This document shows, in pieces, positions 44,193 through 52,571 of a stretch of 64,000 nt of DNA. The DNA is taken from assembly GCA_020637335.1 (NCBI GenBank), contig JACJWC010000012.1, forward strand, positions 114,950 through 178,949. The letters are read 5' to 3'. This DNA is from Acidobacteriota bacterium (GTDB lineage: Bacteria; Acidobacteriota; Holophagae; Acanthopleuribacterales; Acanthopleuribacteraceae). Below the pieces are notes generated by a model, which ran no database searches, had not been told where the DNA came from, and saw only the letters and a program-made list of their open reading frames with translations. The translations under genes were made by a program, and so were the position numbers. How positions within the stretch are numbered: position 1 is the first letter of the stretch; each line of letters begins with the position of its first letter.

Positions 44193-44234
44193 ATATTTTC
44201 TATGTTGGTTCCAAATTGTTTTCGCCATCACATG

Positions 44235-44549
44235 TCAGGCAGGGGTATCTGAGTTGCTGTCGGATTGCAAGTGGTGTTGGATTAACGCCACCAACTCGCG
44301 TTGCTCGGTGGCCCAAGCAGCCCGAGCCGCATCGTATTCTTTTTGAATTTTGAGGAAGTCATCGGCCAGATTGAGAGCAGTTAAAATTCCGAGTTTCAAA
44401 CTGTCTACCGTGCCAGTTGCTTCTTCAATCTGGCTCATTTTATCACGAACCAGATTGGCAATGGCCTGGATCGTTTCATCGGATTCCGGCGATCGCAATG
44501 AATAGATGCGTCCCCCGAGTTCGACATGGTGGCGACGGCCCTCAGCCAA
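44235..44549 (-). CDS. zapA: Cell division protein ZapA
   Basis: A 104-residue cytoplasmic FtsZ-ring cross-linker. The N-terminal alpha/beta dimer domain (HHVELGGRIYSLRSPESDETI, then ANLVRDKMSQIEEATG, in parts) is followed by LKLGILTALNLADDFLKIQKEYDAA and a long coiled-coil helix, the ZapA pattern and length. Its start overlaps the end of the coiled-coil gene upstream by 8 bp, so the two are co-expressed. Placement after pheST fits the conserved pheT-zapA arrangement. Confidence 0.9.
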   Translation of the reverse strand: MAEGRRHHVELGGRIYSLRSPESDETIQAIANLVRDKMSQIEEATGTVDSLKLGILTALNLADDFLKIQKEYDAARAAWATEQRELVALIQHHLQSDSNSDTPA

Positions 44550-44823
44550 GCTTATCCTCCAAGTTCATCAACTGGTCCAAAGCGCGACCAATCAGATCTT
44601 GCGCTTCGGTTTGGTCCCCAATCTGACCTTGCAAACGCCTCGCTTCTTGGCGAACGGTTTCCAATTCTGCGGATTGGGTTTCCAGCTTCTCCGTTTGACG
44701 TTTGAGTCGCTGGGATTGGTCCAATAAAACATCCTGCAACTGGCGCACTTTGGCCCGCTCCTCCTTGAGCTGATCGAGCAGGAGGAGCACTGTTTCGCGA
44801 AGGGTGTTTTCTTGTAATTCCAT
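44542..44823 (-). CDS. Small coiled-coil protein, ZapB-like
   Basis: A 93-residue protein that is almost entirely one heptad-repeat helix (LLLLDQLKEERAKVRQLQDV, RLKRQTEKLETQSAELETV), ending with a second amphipathic helix. Size and composition resemble ZapB, the coiled-coil partner of ZapA, and it directly precedes zapA with an 8-bp overlap. Its ATG overlaps the pheT stop by one base. ZapB identity is inferred from position and coiled-coil character only. Confidence 0.7.
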   Translation of the reverse strand: MELQENTLRETVLLLLDQLKEERAKVRQLQDVLLDQSQRLKRQTEKLETQSAELETVRQEARRLQGQIGDQTEAQDLIGRALDQLMNLEDKLG

Positions 44824-46826
44824 TAGCTGCGAATAACCGCTCCAAACTTCTGTTTCACCGATTCTACTGCGGAATCCATCACAACAGCCACTTCTTGGTG
44901 GGTTAAGGAACGATCCGATGCACGGAACCGAAAGCGAAATCCGAGGCTCTTTTGGCCTTTAGGTAATGAGGACCCTTCAAAAACATCGAACAAGCTCAAA
45001 GCTTCTAGTTGGCTCAAGTTTAAGCCAATCAGGTGGTTTTTCATTTCGCCGTACAAGACGTTCTGCGGCACGACAAAGGCCATATCAATTTCAATGGCCG
45101 GAAAGGGGCTCAAGCGTGCCAGTGGCTCCGGCGTTGCGGGCAGGTTGATGCAGGCTGTCACATCCAATTCGGCCACAACCATATCGGCCTCCAGTTCTCT
45201 GCGGGCCAAAAGCTCTTGCGCAGGTCGACCGATCCAGCCCAGGCGCCCGTCTTGGACGTATATTCCAAATGCGAAGCCGGACCGAAAAAAGGCGTGGTCT
45301 TCAGCGACCAGATGGGGTTCTGGCCAGCCGTTCATGCGGAACAATGCTGCAACAGCACCTTTGACTTTTAACAACGGGTCAATAGCGGGATCTGGCCACC
45401 AGCCTTGCAAACTGCGGCCGCTGGAACCTAAGGCCAAATGTAGGCGTTCCCCCTCTATGCGGTAACTGGCGCCCAATTCAAAAAAAGCCAGATCGCTCAA
45501 TCCGCGTTTCAGATTGTAAGCAAGACAGTCCAACATATTGGGTGCCAATGAGATCCGCATGACCGCATAGTTGTCACTAAGCGGGTTGGATAAAGGCATG
45601 CTGCCGACCTGATCCGGCCATTCCTGGTGCGCAGCCAGGCTTTGAAAGCCGTAAGTTACGATTTCTTTGAAGCCAAGTTGTTTGAGACCGGATTTGAGCG
45701 ATTGACTCCGAATAGCCGTTGGGCGTGGTTCAAAATCACTACCTGACATGGCGGGCAAGGTAGAAGCCAAGCGATCCAAACCAGCAAAGCGGATTACCTC
45801 TTCGATCACGTCACATTCGCGTTGAACATCGACCTTGTAGCCTGGAATGTGCACGCACCAGCCTTGGTCAACAGGTTCGGGTTGCATGTCCATGCGAGCC
45901 AGAAGGGTTTGGACCTCCCCGTCTTCAAGGTTAATGCCCAACATTTTTTGCAGACGCGCACGACGCAGGGTGAGCTGGGTGCGTTGGAAGGGTTTGAGAT
46001 TCATATCCGTCATGCCAATCAGGCGGGCATGCGGCTGTTCGCGTTGCAGCAAGTAAATGAAGCGGCGTACAATCCGGTCCATATTTTCCGGATCAATTCC
46101 GCGCTCAAAACGGTGCTTTGCATCGCTTTGAATCTGGCACTGTTTGGCGCTTAAGCGTACTTTTACCGGATCGAACCAGCCCAATTCGAGCAATAGCCGA
46201 CGGCTATTGGGTCCAATCTCGGAATTTTCACCGCCCATCACACCGCCTAGCGCAATGGGTTTTTCGGCATCACAAATACACAACAAATTCTCAACGGCAT
46301 GGTCACGACCATCCAGGGTGGTCAATCGTTCACCAGATTGTCCGGTGCGCACGTGAATGGTTTGACCTTGAATCAAATCAGCATCAAAGGCATGACTGGG
46401 GTGACCATACTCCCAAAGCAGGAAGTTGGTCAGGTCGACCAAAAGGTTATGGCTCTTTTGATCGATGGCGGTCAGCTGCTCGACCAACCAAGCCGGTGAC
46501 GGTCCCGCAGAGACATTCTCAAACAATACGCCCATGTAACGCGGACATTCATCGGCGTTTGCAGCCGTAATGGACCAGCCCTCAAGCACAGGGATATCAC
46601 CTTCAAAAATAGGTGGTGCTTGAAGCGTCCATCCTGTTTTGACTGCAAGCTCGCGGGCCAGCCCAAAATGGTTCATAGCATCTGGACGATTTACGGTATG
46701 TTCGACTTCAAGACCCTCGCCCGCCACCTCAGTTTCCAGACCCGTCTCGTTCAGCAAGCGCGCAACATCAACTAAGTCGGTAGCCTGCGGTATGTAGGAT
46801 TTTAGCCATGGCCATGAGAAATACAT
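44823..46826 (-). CDS. pheT: Phenylalanyl-tRNA synthetase beta subunit, short form
   Basis: This is the beta chain of the alpha2-beta2 PheRS. At 667 residues it is more than 100 short of the usual 790-800. The start is normal (MYFSWPWLKSYIP, LLNETGLETE), but the text jumps to the B1/B5 region (NRPDAMNHFGLARELAV), so the EMAP-II-like OB tRNA-binding domain (VCGAxN, GVxSxGMLCS motifs) is absent. B3/B4 editing (HPSHAFDAD, TTLDGRDH), B5, catalytic-like and C-terminal FDX-ACB (AIEIDMAFVVPQNVLYGEM) domains are present. pheS is 3 bp upstream. Confidence 0.95.
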   Translation of the reverse strand: MYFSWPWLKSYIPQATDLVDVARLLNETGLETEVAGEGLEVEHTVNRPDAMNHFGLARELAVKTGWTLQAPPIFEGDIPVLEGWSITAANADECPRYMGVLFENVSAGPSPAWLVEQLTAIDQKSHNLLVDLTNFLLWEYGHPSHAFDADLIQGQTIHVRTGQSGERLTTLDGRDHAVENLLCICDAEKPIALGGVMGGENSEIGPNSRRLLLELGWFDPVKVRLSAKQCQIQSDAKHRFERGIDPENMDRIVRRFIYLLQREQPHARLIGMTDMNLKPFQRTQLTLRRARLQKMLGINLEDGEVQTLLARMDMQPEPVDQGWCVHIPGYKVDVQRECDVIEEVIRFAGLDRLASTLPAMSGSDFEPRPTAIRSQSLKSGLKQLGFKEIVTYGFQSLAAHQEWPDQVGSMPLSNPLSDNYAVMRISLAPNMLDCLAYNLKRGLSDLAFFELGASYRIEGERLHLALGSSGRSLQGWWPDPAIDPLLKVKGAVAALFRMNGWPEPHLVAEDHAFFRSGFAFGIYVQDGRLGWIGRPAQELLARRELEADMVVAELDVTACINLPATPEPLARLSPFPAIEIDMAFVVPQNVLYGEMKNHLIGLNLSQLEALSLFDVFEGSSLPKGQKSLGFRFRFRASDRSLTHQEVAVVMDSAVESVKQKFGAVIRS

Positions 46827-46829
46827 GCT

Positions 46830-47852
46830 TTACCTCCAGGAAAAGGGATCGAGGAATCGACGATCGTTTTGGTAAAACCAGCGGATGTCGGGGATACCGA
46901 GCGCCAACATGGCAATACGTTCGATACCCATTCCAAAAGCAAACCCGGTATAGCGTTCTGGATCAATACCCACACCTTTCAAAACATTGTCATCAACCAT
47001 TCCGCTGCCCAGGATTTCCAGCCAGCGCGTCTGTTTACAGGTTCGGCAGCCGCTGGAGCAGAAGGGGCAGGAAACATCAACTTCGGCACTGGGTTCGGTG
47101 AATGGGAAATAACTCGGGCGCAGGCGAATTTGTGTTTCCGGGCCGAATAAGTAGCGCGAAAACGCTTGCAGGGTGCCTTTGAGGTCGCTGAACGTGATGC
47201 CTTCCCCAACGACCAATCCTTCGAGCTGGTGGAACATGGGACTGTGGGTGATGTCATCATCCCTGCGATACACCTTGCCCGGTGCGATCATGCGAAACGG
47301 CGGTTGATGCGTTTCCATGTAACGGATTTGAACCCCTGACGTTTGGGTGCGCAGCAAACGGCCATCGGGGAAATAAAAGGTATCTTGTTCATCGCGTGCA
47401 GGATGGGACTCAGGCGTATTGAGCGCTTCGAAATTGTAATAGGCCGTTTCGATTTGCGGCCCTTCAGCCACATCGTAACCTTGGCGCACAAAGAACTCGA
47501 CCATGCGATCCTGGATCAGGGTTAGCGGATGCAAACTGCCCATAGCAGGTTGGTAACCAGGCAAGGTGTAATCAAATACCTTTTGCGCGGCGCTTGACTC
47601 CACTTTGGCCAAGGGGTGATCCTGTAACGTTTTTTCAACCAGGCTCTTAAATTGATTAACCGCTTTGCCCAGCCGCGGTTTTTCCTCCCGCGGGACATTG
47701 CGCAACTGCTCGACCAAATCGGTCACCAGACCATTTTTTTTGCCCAAATAGGCGACCCGGAGATTTTCCCAATCGGCCTTGGCTGCAAGATCGCTTACCT
47801 GAGCCAAAAAAGTACTGGAAGCGTTTTCGGAATCCCATTCCATGATGTTCAT
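46830..47852 (-). CDS. pheS: Phenylalanyl-tRNA synthetase alpha subunit
   Basis: The catalytic class II chain, 340 residues. An N-terminal coiled coil (about 1-85) is followed by motif 1 (GSLHPLTLIQDRMVEFF), a substrate loop (YNFEALNTPESHPARDEQDTF, split), motif 2 (FRMIAPGKVYRRDDDITHSPMFHQLEG by parts) and motif 3 (GFAFGMGIERIAML). A Cys-rich insert (CPFCSSGCRTC) is typical of many bacterial PheS. AAGGGG lies just before the ATG. A strong hairpin with a T8 tract separates it from rplT, in the place where E. coli has its pheM attenuator. Confidence 0.97.
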   Translation of the reverse strand: MNIMEWDSENASSTFLAQVSDLAAKADWENLRVAYLGKKNGLVTDLVEQLRNVPREEKPRLGKAVNQFKSLVEKTLQDHPLAKVESSAAQKVFDYTLPGYQPAMGSLHPLTLIQDRMVEFFVRQGYDVAEGPQIETAYYNFEALNTPESHPARDEQDTFYFPDGRLLRTQTSGVQIRYMETHQPPFRMIAPGKVYRRDDDITHSPMFHQLEGLVVGEGITFSDLKGTLQAFSRYLFGPETQIRLRPSYFPFTEPSAEVDVSCPFCSSGCRTCKQTRWLEILGSGMVDDNVLKGVGIDPERYTGFAFGMGIERIAMLALGIPDIRWFYQNDRRFLDPFSWR

Positions 47853-47854
47853 TT

Positions 47855-47905
47855 CTACCCCTTAAAAAAAATGGGAAAAGCCACACTGGCTTTTCCCATT
47901 CTCAT
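47855..47905 (-). CDS. Possible 16-codon leader peptide upstream of pheS
   Basis: An ATG-started frame (MRMGKASVAFPIFFKG) spans the rplT-pheS hairpin and ends 2 bp before the pheS ATG. It contains three Phe codons, as would suit a pheM-like attenuator, but those codons are simply the T-rich arm and tract of the terminator and the ribosome site is weak (CGGA). Recorded as possible only. Confidence 0.2.
   Translation of the reverse strand: MRMGKASVAFPIFFKG
47864..47900 (-). terminator. Terminator or attenuator between rplT and pheS
   Basis: A perfect 14-bp stem (AATGGGAAAAGCCA with TGGCTTTTCCCATT, loop of 3) is followed on the minus strand by eight T residues counted from the base of the stem. 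This is a very strong intrinsic terminator inside the infC-rpmI-rplT-pheST cluster. pheST has no obvious separate promoter after it, so controlled read-through is likely. Confidence 0.85.
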
Positions 47906-47933
47906 TGTTCCGGTTGTGCGGTTGGGTTTTGTT

Positions 47934-48281
47934 TTAGGACTTGACCCGCACAGCCAAAGCTTGAAAGGCCTCGGGTTGGTGGATGGCCATTTCGGACAGC
48001 ATTTTCCGATTCAATTCGATGCCGTGTTTTTTCAAACCACCGATGAATTGAGAATAGCTCATGCCGTGCAACCGAGCAGCAGCGTTGATTCGGGTGATCC
48101 ACAGTTTGCGGAAATCGCGCTTTTTGCGGCGGCGATCCCGATAAGCAAAGCGAAGGGCACGACTGGCCGCTTCACGCGCATAACGATACAGATTTTTTTT
48201 GAAGCCGAAAAAACCTTTGGTCAATTTCAGCAATTTTTTTCTTTTCAGAAGACGCTTATTACCGCGTTTTACGTGAGACAT
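47934..48281 (-). CDS. rplT: Ribosomal protein bL20
   Basis: A 115-residue large-subunit protein needed for early 50S assembly. It starts MSHVKRGNKRLLKRKKLLKL and contains FFGFKKNLYRYAREAASRAL, RRRKKRDFRKLWITRINAAAR and YSQFIGGLKKHGIELNRKML (given in segments), all highly conserved and basic. It is third in infC-rpmI-rplT. In other bacteria bL20 represses this operon at the mRNA level; I did not find a clear mimic structure here. Confidence 0.97.
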   Translation of the reverse strand: MSHVKRGNKRLLKRKKLLKLTKGFFGFKKNLYRYAREAASRALRFAYRDRRRKKRDFRKLWITRINAAARLHGMSYSQFIGGLKKHGIELNRKMLSEMAIHQPEAFQALAVRVKS

Positions 48282-48330
48282 AAACTATTTCTCCTAGGGA
48301 TGATAGTGGGCATTGCCGCTTGTTTGAGAG

Positions 48331-48528
48331 TTAACCGTTAGGAAGCATTTTAATGACGCGACCGTAATCGCCATCACTTACCAGGCTGGAATGGCCCAGG
48401 CTACGCTTGCGCTTTGCATTTTTCTTGGTCAGGATATGCCGTTTATAGGCTTGTCCGCGTTTAATTTTTCCACTGCCGGTAAGCTTGAATCGCTTTGCGG
48501 CGCCACGATGGGTCTTCAGTTTGGGCAC
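48331..48528 (-). CDS. rpmI: Ribosomal protein bL35
   Basis: A 65-residue basic protein (PKLKTHRGAAKRFKLTGSGK, then KRGQAYKRHILTKKNAKRKR) of normal bL35 length. It lies 23 bp after infC and 49 bp before rplT in the universal infC-rpmI-rplT order. Confidence 0.97.
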   Translation of the reverse strand: MPKLKTHRGAAKRFKLTGSGKIKRGQAYKRHILTKKNAKRKRSLGHSSLVSDGDYGRVIKMLPNG

Positions 48529-48551
48529 AGATTCCTCCGAATCAAGGATAC

Positions 48552-49085
48552 TTATTTTTTATTGGCCGGGGGGATTGGAGCCACCATCATAAACATCTGG
48601 CGACCTTCCATTTGAGGATCTTTCTCAATGATACCAATATCAGTGATTTCACCAATCAGACGTTCCAGGATTTTTAACCCCAATTCACGGTGAACCATTT
48701 CGCGGCCTCGAAACGCAACCAACGCCCGAACTTTATGACCCGCCTCCAGAAACTTGCGGATGTGCCGCTGTTTCGTCATGTAGTCGTGGTCATCGATCCG
48801 CGGTCGGAACTTGACTTCTTTGACCTGAATCGTTTTCTGTTTGCGTCGCGCGTCTTGTTGTTTTTTGTTTTGTTGGAAGCGAAACTTACCATAATCGAGG
48901 ATGCGACAAACAGGCGGTTCGGCATCGGGTGATACTTCAACCAAATCCATCCCTGACTCTTCAGCCATTCGCAAGGCTTCTTGAATCGTCAGAATTCCGA
49001 CCTGGCCGCCTTCACCCCCAATGACTCGCACTTGAGGTGCATCGATTGCCTCGTTGACACGTAGAACATCCTTCTTTGGTTTCAA
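48552..49085 (-). CDS. infC: Translation initiation factor IF-3
   Basis: A 177-residue factor that binds the 30S subunit and checks start-codon/initiator-tRNA pairing. N-domain: VLRVNEAIDAPQVRVIGGEG, QEALRMAEESGMDLVEVSP, ILDYGKFRFQQ. C-domain: KEVKFRPRIDDHDYMTK and RHIRKFLEAGHKVRALVAFRG. The start is TTG at 49083-49085, with GGAGG 4-5 bases upstream. A non-AUG start is typical for infC, although UUG is not the classical AUU that IF-3 strongly rejects. It follows tRNA-Val and probably shares its promoter. Confidence 0.97.
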   Translation of the reverse strand: MKPKKDVLRVNEAIDAPQVRVIGGEGGQVGILTIQEALRMAEESGMDLVEVSPDAEPPVCRILDYGKFRFQQNKKQQDARRKQKTIQVKEVKFRPRIDDHDYMTKQRHIRKFLEAGHKVRALVAFRGREMVHRELGLKILERLIGEITDIGIIEKDPQMEGRQMFMMVAPIPPANKK

Positions 49086-49127
49086 TGACCCTCCTGATCC
49101 CGCTCATTAGCCAATTTCATGTGCGGC

Positions 49128-49202
49128 TGGTAGGCGCGGGCGGTTTCGAACCGCCGACCTCTACCGTGTCAAGGTAGCGCTCTACCCCTGAGCTACGCGC
49201 CT
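49128..49202 (-). tRNA. tRNA-Val (anticodon GAC)
   Basis: A complete cloverleaf of 75 nt with encoded CCA. Acceptor AGGCGCG pairs with CGCGCCT; the discriminator is A. The D arm is GCTC...GAGC, and the anticodon arm CTACC-TTGACAC-GGTAG gives anticodon GAC. The T arm is GGCGG-TTCGAAA-CCGCC. It sits 43 bp upstream of infC on the same strand. Confidence 0.97.
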
Positions 49203-49228
49203 AAATCATGCCTGCGCATGAACGTAGA

Positions 49229-49257
49229 AAGGTAGCACTCGACCCCGGTGAAGTCAA
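49229..49257 (-). promoter_or_regulatory. Promoter of tRNA-Val / infC operon
   Basis: On the minus strand TTGACT (49257-49252) and TACCTT (49234-49229) are 17 bp apart. The predicted start is about 20 bp before the mature tRNA 5' end. Confidence 0.55.
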
Positions 49258-49306
49258 GCGCCAAATTAGGGGAAGTTACAAGGATTAAAGGAAATCCGAC
49301 CCCTCT

Positions 49307-49353
49307 CCAGCCGCTTGCGTATGCGGAACCATAACCTTTCCGCCGCAAGCTGG
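49307..49353. other. Long imperfect hairpin upstream of prfB
   Basis: CCAG 49307-49310, CTTGCG 49314-49319 and GCGGAA 49323-49328 pair with TTCCGC 49338-49343, CGCAAG 49344-49349 and CTGG 49350-49353. This gives 16 pairs with two 3-base bulges and a 9-base loop. There is no T-tract. It may be a leader structure of prfB or an intergenic repeat unit. Confidence 0.45.
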
Positions 49354-49432
49354 AAATTGAGCTTTGGGTTAAAATCTAAGCGCGTTCCCGGCGCGCTTTT
49401 GCTAGACTAGGCATTTTGCATGGGAGGAACCG

Positions 49433-50537
49433 ATGTTAAGTGACAAATTACAGATCTTAGATGAGCAAAAAGCGCGTGCAGCGCGTATCCGGAGTTATCT
49501 TTGACCTCCCTGGCAAACACATCAAGCTGAATCAACTGGAGGCCATGGCCGGCACACCGGACTTTTGGAACAATCAGGAAAAGGCCCAGGCGACCCTACG
49601 CGAGCGCAATGCCATTCAGGAAGACATTGATCTGGCCAAAAAAATTCAGGAACTCGAAGATGAAATCGTCATCCTCGAGGAGTGGGTCGCTGAAGGCGAA
49701 GCCGAAGAATCGGAATTAGAAAAAGCGTTAGACACTTTCTATGCGCTGATTCAGGAAACCGAAATGCGTATGATGTTGAGCGGTGAACACGACCGCACCA
49801 ACGCCATTTTAACCATCCATCCCGGCGCCGGCGGTACTGAAAGCACAGACTGGGCGAGCATGCTGATGCGCATGTACTTGCGTTATGGTGAACGCGCCGG
49901 TTTTGAGGTGGACGTTCTCGATGCACAAGACGGCGAGGAGGCCGGCATCAAATCGGCCACCATTCGCTTCGTCGGACCCTTTGCTTATGGCTATTTCAAG
50001 GCTGAATCGGGCGTTCATCGCCTCGTGCGAATTTCGCCCTTTGATGCCGCTAAACGGCGCCACACCTCGTTTTGTGGCATCCATGTCACTCCGGAAATTG
50101 AGGATGAGGGCGAAATTGATATCGAGGAAAAGGATTTGCGCATCGATTATTTCCGCGCTTCTGGAGCTGGTGGTCAGCATATCAACACCACCGACTCTGC
50201 GGTTCGGATCACCCACTTCCCTTCCGGGATCGTGGTTTCATGCCAAAACGAGCGTTCCCAACACAAAAACAAGGCGACGGCCATGAAGGTCTTAAAATCG
50301 CGCCTTGCGGAATTGCGCGAAAACGAGCGCATGGAGGAACTGGAAGCAGCCAGCGCCTCCAAAAAGGAAATCGCCTGGGGCAGTCAGATTCGCAGTTATG
50401 TGTTGGCACCCTATCGCATGGTCAAGGACCACCGCACGGGCGAGGAGTCACCGACTCCGGACCGGGTCTTGGATGGCGAGATTGATGACTTCATTCGCGC
50501 TTACCTGTTAAAGAGTTCAGAGCAGCCGGGCACTTAA
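49433..50537 (+). CDS. prfB: Peptide chain release factor 2 (programmed +1 frameshift)
   Basis: RF2 reads UGA and UAA stops. The true start is ATG 49433 with GGGAGGA upstream. Twenty-three codons lead to CTT TGA C (49499-49505), where a +1 shift skips T49502 and enters the main frame (49503-50537), giving 367 residues. Seen in the main frame: coiled-coil domain 1, the tripeptide anticodon SPF (VRISPFDAA) and the GGQ loop (RASGAGGQHINTTDSAVRI), with conserved CQNERSQHKNK after it. The upstream CGGAGT plays the part of the internal Shine-Dalgarno. Written as join(49433..49501,49503..50537). Its end overlaps the convergent gene by 4 bp. Confidence 0.96.
49490..49505 (+). other. RF2 autoregulatory +1 frameshift site
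   Basis: CGG AGT TAT CTT TGA C: an internal Shine-Dalgarno-like GGAG, 4 bases before the slippery CTT, then in-frame TGA and C. This matches the known prfB site, where low RF2 favours the shift. Confidence 0.95.
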
Positions 50538-52549
50538 AACAGCTGACCGAGGGTGACCACGCGCGGGGGATTGGTATTCGCCTTGCGGTAGAAGTCTAAC
50601 TCGGTCAGGGCCGCCTCGGCCTCAGCCTTGCCTTCGAAGGTGCCATAACAGATCCAATAACACGGCCGACCATTATACGGTTTGGGCAGTAACCAGACCC
50701 ATTGCGGATTGGGCACAAATTGGGGCGCATTCTGCACGCTAGTCGTCTCGCAAGCGAGTTCCAGGCTAATCGTCCAGGAACCCGCCTGATCCGCTCGCTC
50801 TATGCGCCAACCTTGCGCCGCCGCCAGATAATCGCCGCGCAGCCAGGCATCGCGCGGCGCTTCGTCGGGCTGCAGACCGCTTGGCGGGGCGGGAGTGGGC
50901 TCCGCTAACGCCGCTTCGGTTTTGGGCGCGGGTTTAGAATCCGCGCTTCCGCTTTCGGGCAATGGTTCCAATTCAATCGCTGGTGGTGCCACTTCCGGAT
51001 TAGGCTCCGTCTTGTCGGGCGGCGGCGTTTTGCGCGTTTGAAGCGCTTCCGCGTCTGAGCGCGGATTGCCTTTTACGGGTTCAGGTGGCTGCATTTGCCG
51101 TTTTGGGGCTGTCTCGACCTGGACCGTGGAGGCGGGTTGGTTGGGGTCGCGTTTCGGGTAGGCCGGCCAATTGTCTGCTACGGGCGATTGAGGACCTTCG
51201 GCTTTGCCCTTATTGTTAGATGGCCCGGTGACAGGTGGATCGGGTTCGTTTTTGATGGGGTTGGCCTGGGATTGAGGCTCCGTTTGCGCTGTGTTCGTTT
51301 CAGTTAAAGCGGCGTTATCGCTGGTTTGAACGACCGTCTCACCTGCTGTTTCTTCAACAGAATCGGAGTCGGAAGTTTCAACGGGCACTTGGGGTGTCTG
51401 ATCCGGGGGCTGGTCCAAATTGGGCTGTGGTTCCAAATCTGTTGGCTCCGAATCGGGGAACAGGGCTAGGCTCTCGTTCAGATCGGAAGGCTGCGGGGTT
51501 TGGGGCCGGTACCACAAATAAAAGATGCACGAAGCCAGAACGGCCAATGATAATCCAATGAACCAGGGCTGAGCGAAAAAGGGTGTTTTACGTTCCAAAA
51601 AACTGCCGAGTCCTTCGTCCTGAACCAAATCCGGATCGGGAAGATGCACTTCTTCGATTGCGGGTAAGGATTCGGTCTGCTCAGGTTCAAAGGGCCGTGG
51701 CGCAGGCGTTTCTACCCGAGGTAAGGCGACCGTTTCGGCCATAGGTGGAATGATCGGTTCCGGTGGAACGGGGTCAGCGCGCAGCGGAGCCGGGGTTTCC
51801 AGTGCGCCTGAAAGCGCCGCCCGCAAGCTTTCCGGTTCCAGATCACCGCCCCCCACTTCCAGCCATTCGAGGAACTGGAGCAGATAGAGTAACTTCAGGA
51901 GGCGAAACTCCTCGACATCACATTCAAAGCTGATTTGGTTGAAGTCGCGCGAACCATCCAAAAGCGGCAGAACTTTATTGGAAAAGTCGATCGCGTTAAA
52001 GACCGCTTGGTCAGCTTGCGGCAAAATCATGAGTTGCCGGGTGAAATGGCCCTTTAGCGAATCAGCAAGCCAAGCGCGATCGTCCATTCCCATGATGGCA
52101 TTGACAAAACCAACCGGCAATTCAAGCGGCACGCGCAAACTGGGCAGTTGTTCCTCACCGGCCAGGAACCGCGTCTGACCGGAAGCCATTCGAAAGGCCT
52201 TTTCAAATACCTGGGAGACTTGCCGTTTGGCGCCCTGAATCAAATCTTTTTGAGTGATCAAACCGCTTTCCACCAGGTTTCGTCCGATGGATTGGTTCGG
52301 ATTGAAATTGGGTTGAAGTTCCTGAAATTGTTCGCGGTCAAAATGACCCATCTGAATCAGGATTTCGGGCAGTCGGTCCTGTTCGTCATTGGAAGAGGCA
52401 AAAACCAAGCGACCTTCAGACCAGAAAAGCTGGCGAAGCGTTTCGCCGTCCTGGACATCCAAAACCCCAACCGCGCCTTCCTGCCAGGCCTGTTTTATGA
52501 CCGAATGAGCCCCGTACCCGTCAAATTCGCGCCACTCCGGTGACAACAC
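50534..52549 (-). CDS. DUF4388 (PATAN-like) - transmembrane - SPOR protein
   Basis: A 671-residue protein. About 10-120 is a DUF4388 domain (GAVGVLDVQDGETLRQLFWSEGRLVFASSNDEQDRLPEILIQMG, cited in parts; LVESGLITQKDLIQGAKRQV). About 180-240 is a winged-helix-like region (PLLDGSRDFNQISFECDVEEFRLLKLLYLLQFL, in parts). One membrane helix (IGLSLAVLASCIFYLWY) lies near 330, followed by about 250 Pro/Glu/Gln-rich residues and a C-terminal SPOR-type domain (WVWLLPKPYNGRPCYWICYGTF, in parts). It would link a cytoplasmic signalling domain to peptidoglycan glycan strands. The start is GTG at 52549 with AGGA upstream. It lies 22 bp from the next gene upstream on the same strand. Confidence 0.8.
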   Translation of the reverse strand: MLSPEWREFDGYGAHSVIKQAWQEGAVGVLDVQDGETLRQLFWSEGRLVFASSNDEQDRLPEILIQMGHFDREQFQELQPNFNPNQSIGRNLVESGLITQKDLIQGAKRQVSQVFEKAFRMASGQTRFLAGEEQLPSLRVPLELPVGFVNAIMGMDDRAWLADSLKGHFTRQLMILPQADQAVFNAIDFSNKVLPLLDGSRDFNQISFECDVEEFRLLKLLYLLQFLEWLEVGGGDLEPESLRAALSGALETPAPLRADPVPPEPIIPPMAETVALPRVETPAPRPFEPEQTESLPAIEEVHLPDPDLVQDEGLGSFLERKTPFFAQPWFIGLSLAVLASCIFYLWYRPQTPQPSDLNESLALFPDSEPTDLEPQPNLDQPPDQTPQVPVETSDSDSVEETAGETVVQTSDNAALTETNTAQTEPQSQANPIKNEPDPPVTGPSNNKGKAEGPQSPVADNWPAYPKRDPNQPASTVQVETAPKRQMQPPEPVKGNPRSDAEALQTRKTPPPDKTEPNPEVAPPAIELEPLPESGSADSKPAPKTEAALAEPTPAPPSGLQPDEAPRDAWLRGDYLAAAQGWRIERADQAGSWTISLELACETTSVQNAPQFVPNPQWVWLLPKPYNGRPCYWICYGTFEGKAEAEAALTELDFYRKANTNPPRVVTLGQLF

Positions 52550-52571
52550 GTTTAGCCATTCCTAAGGGTGA

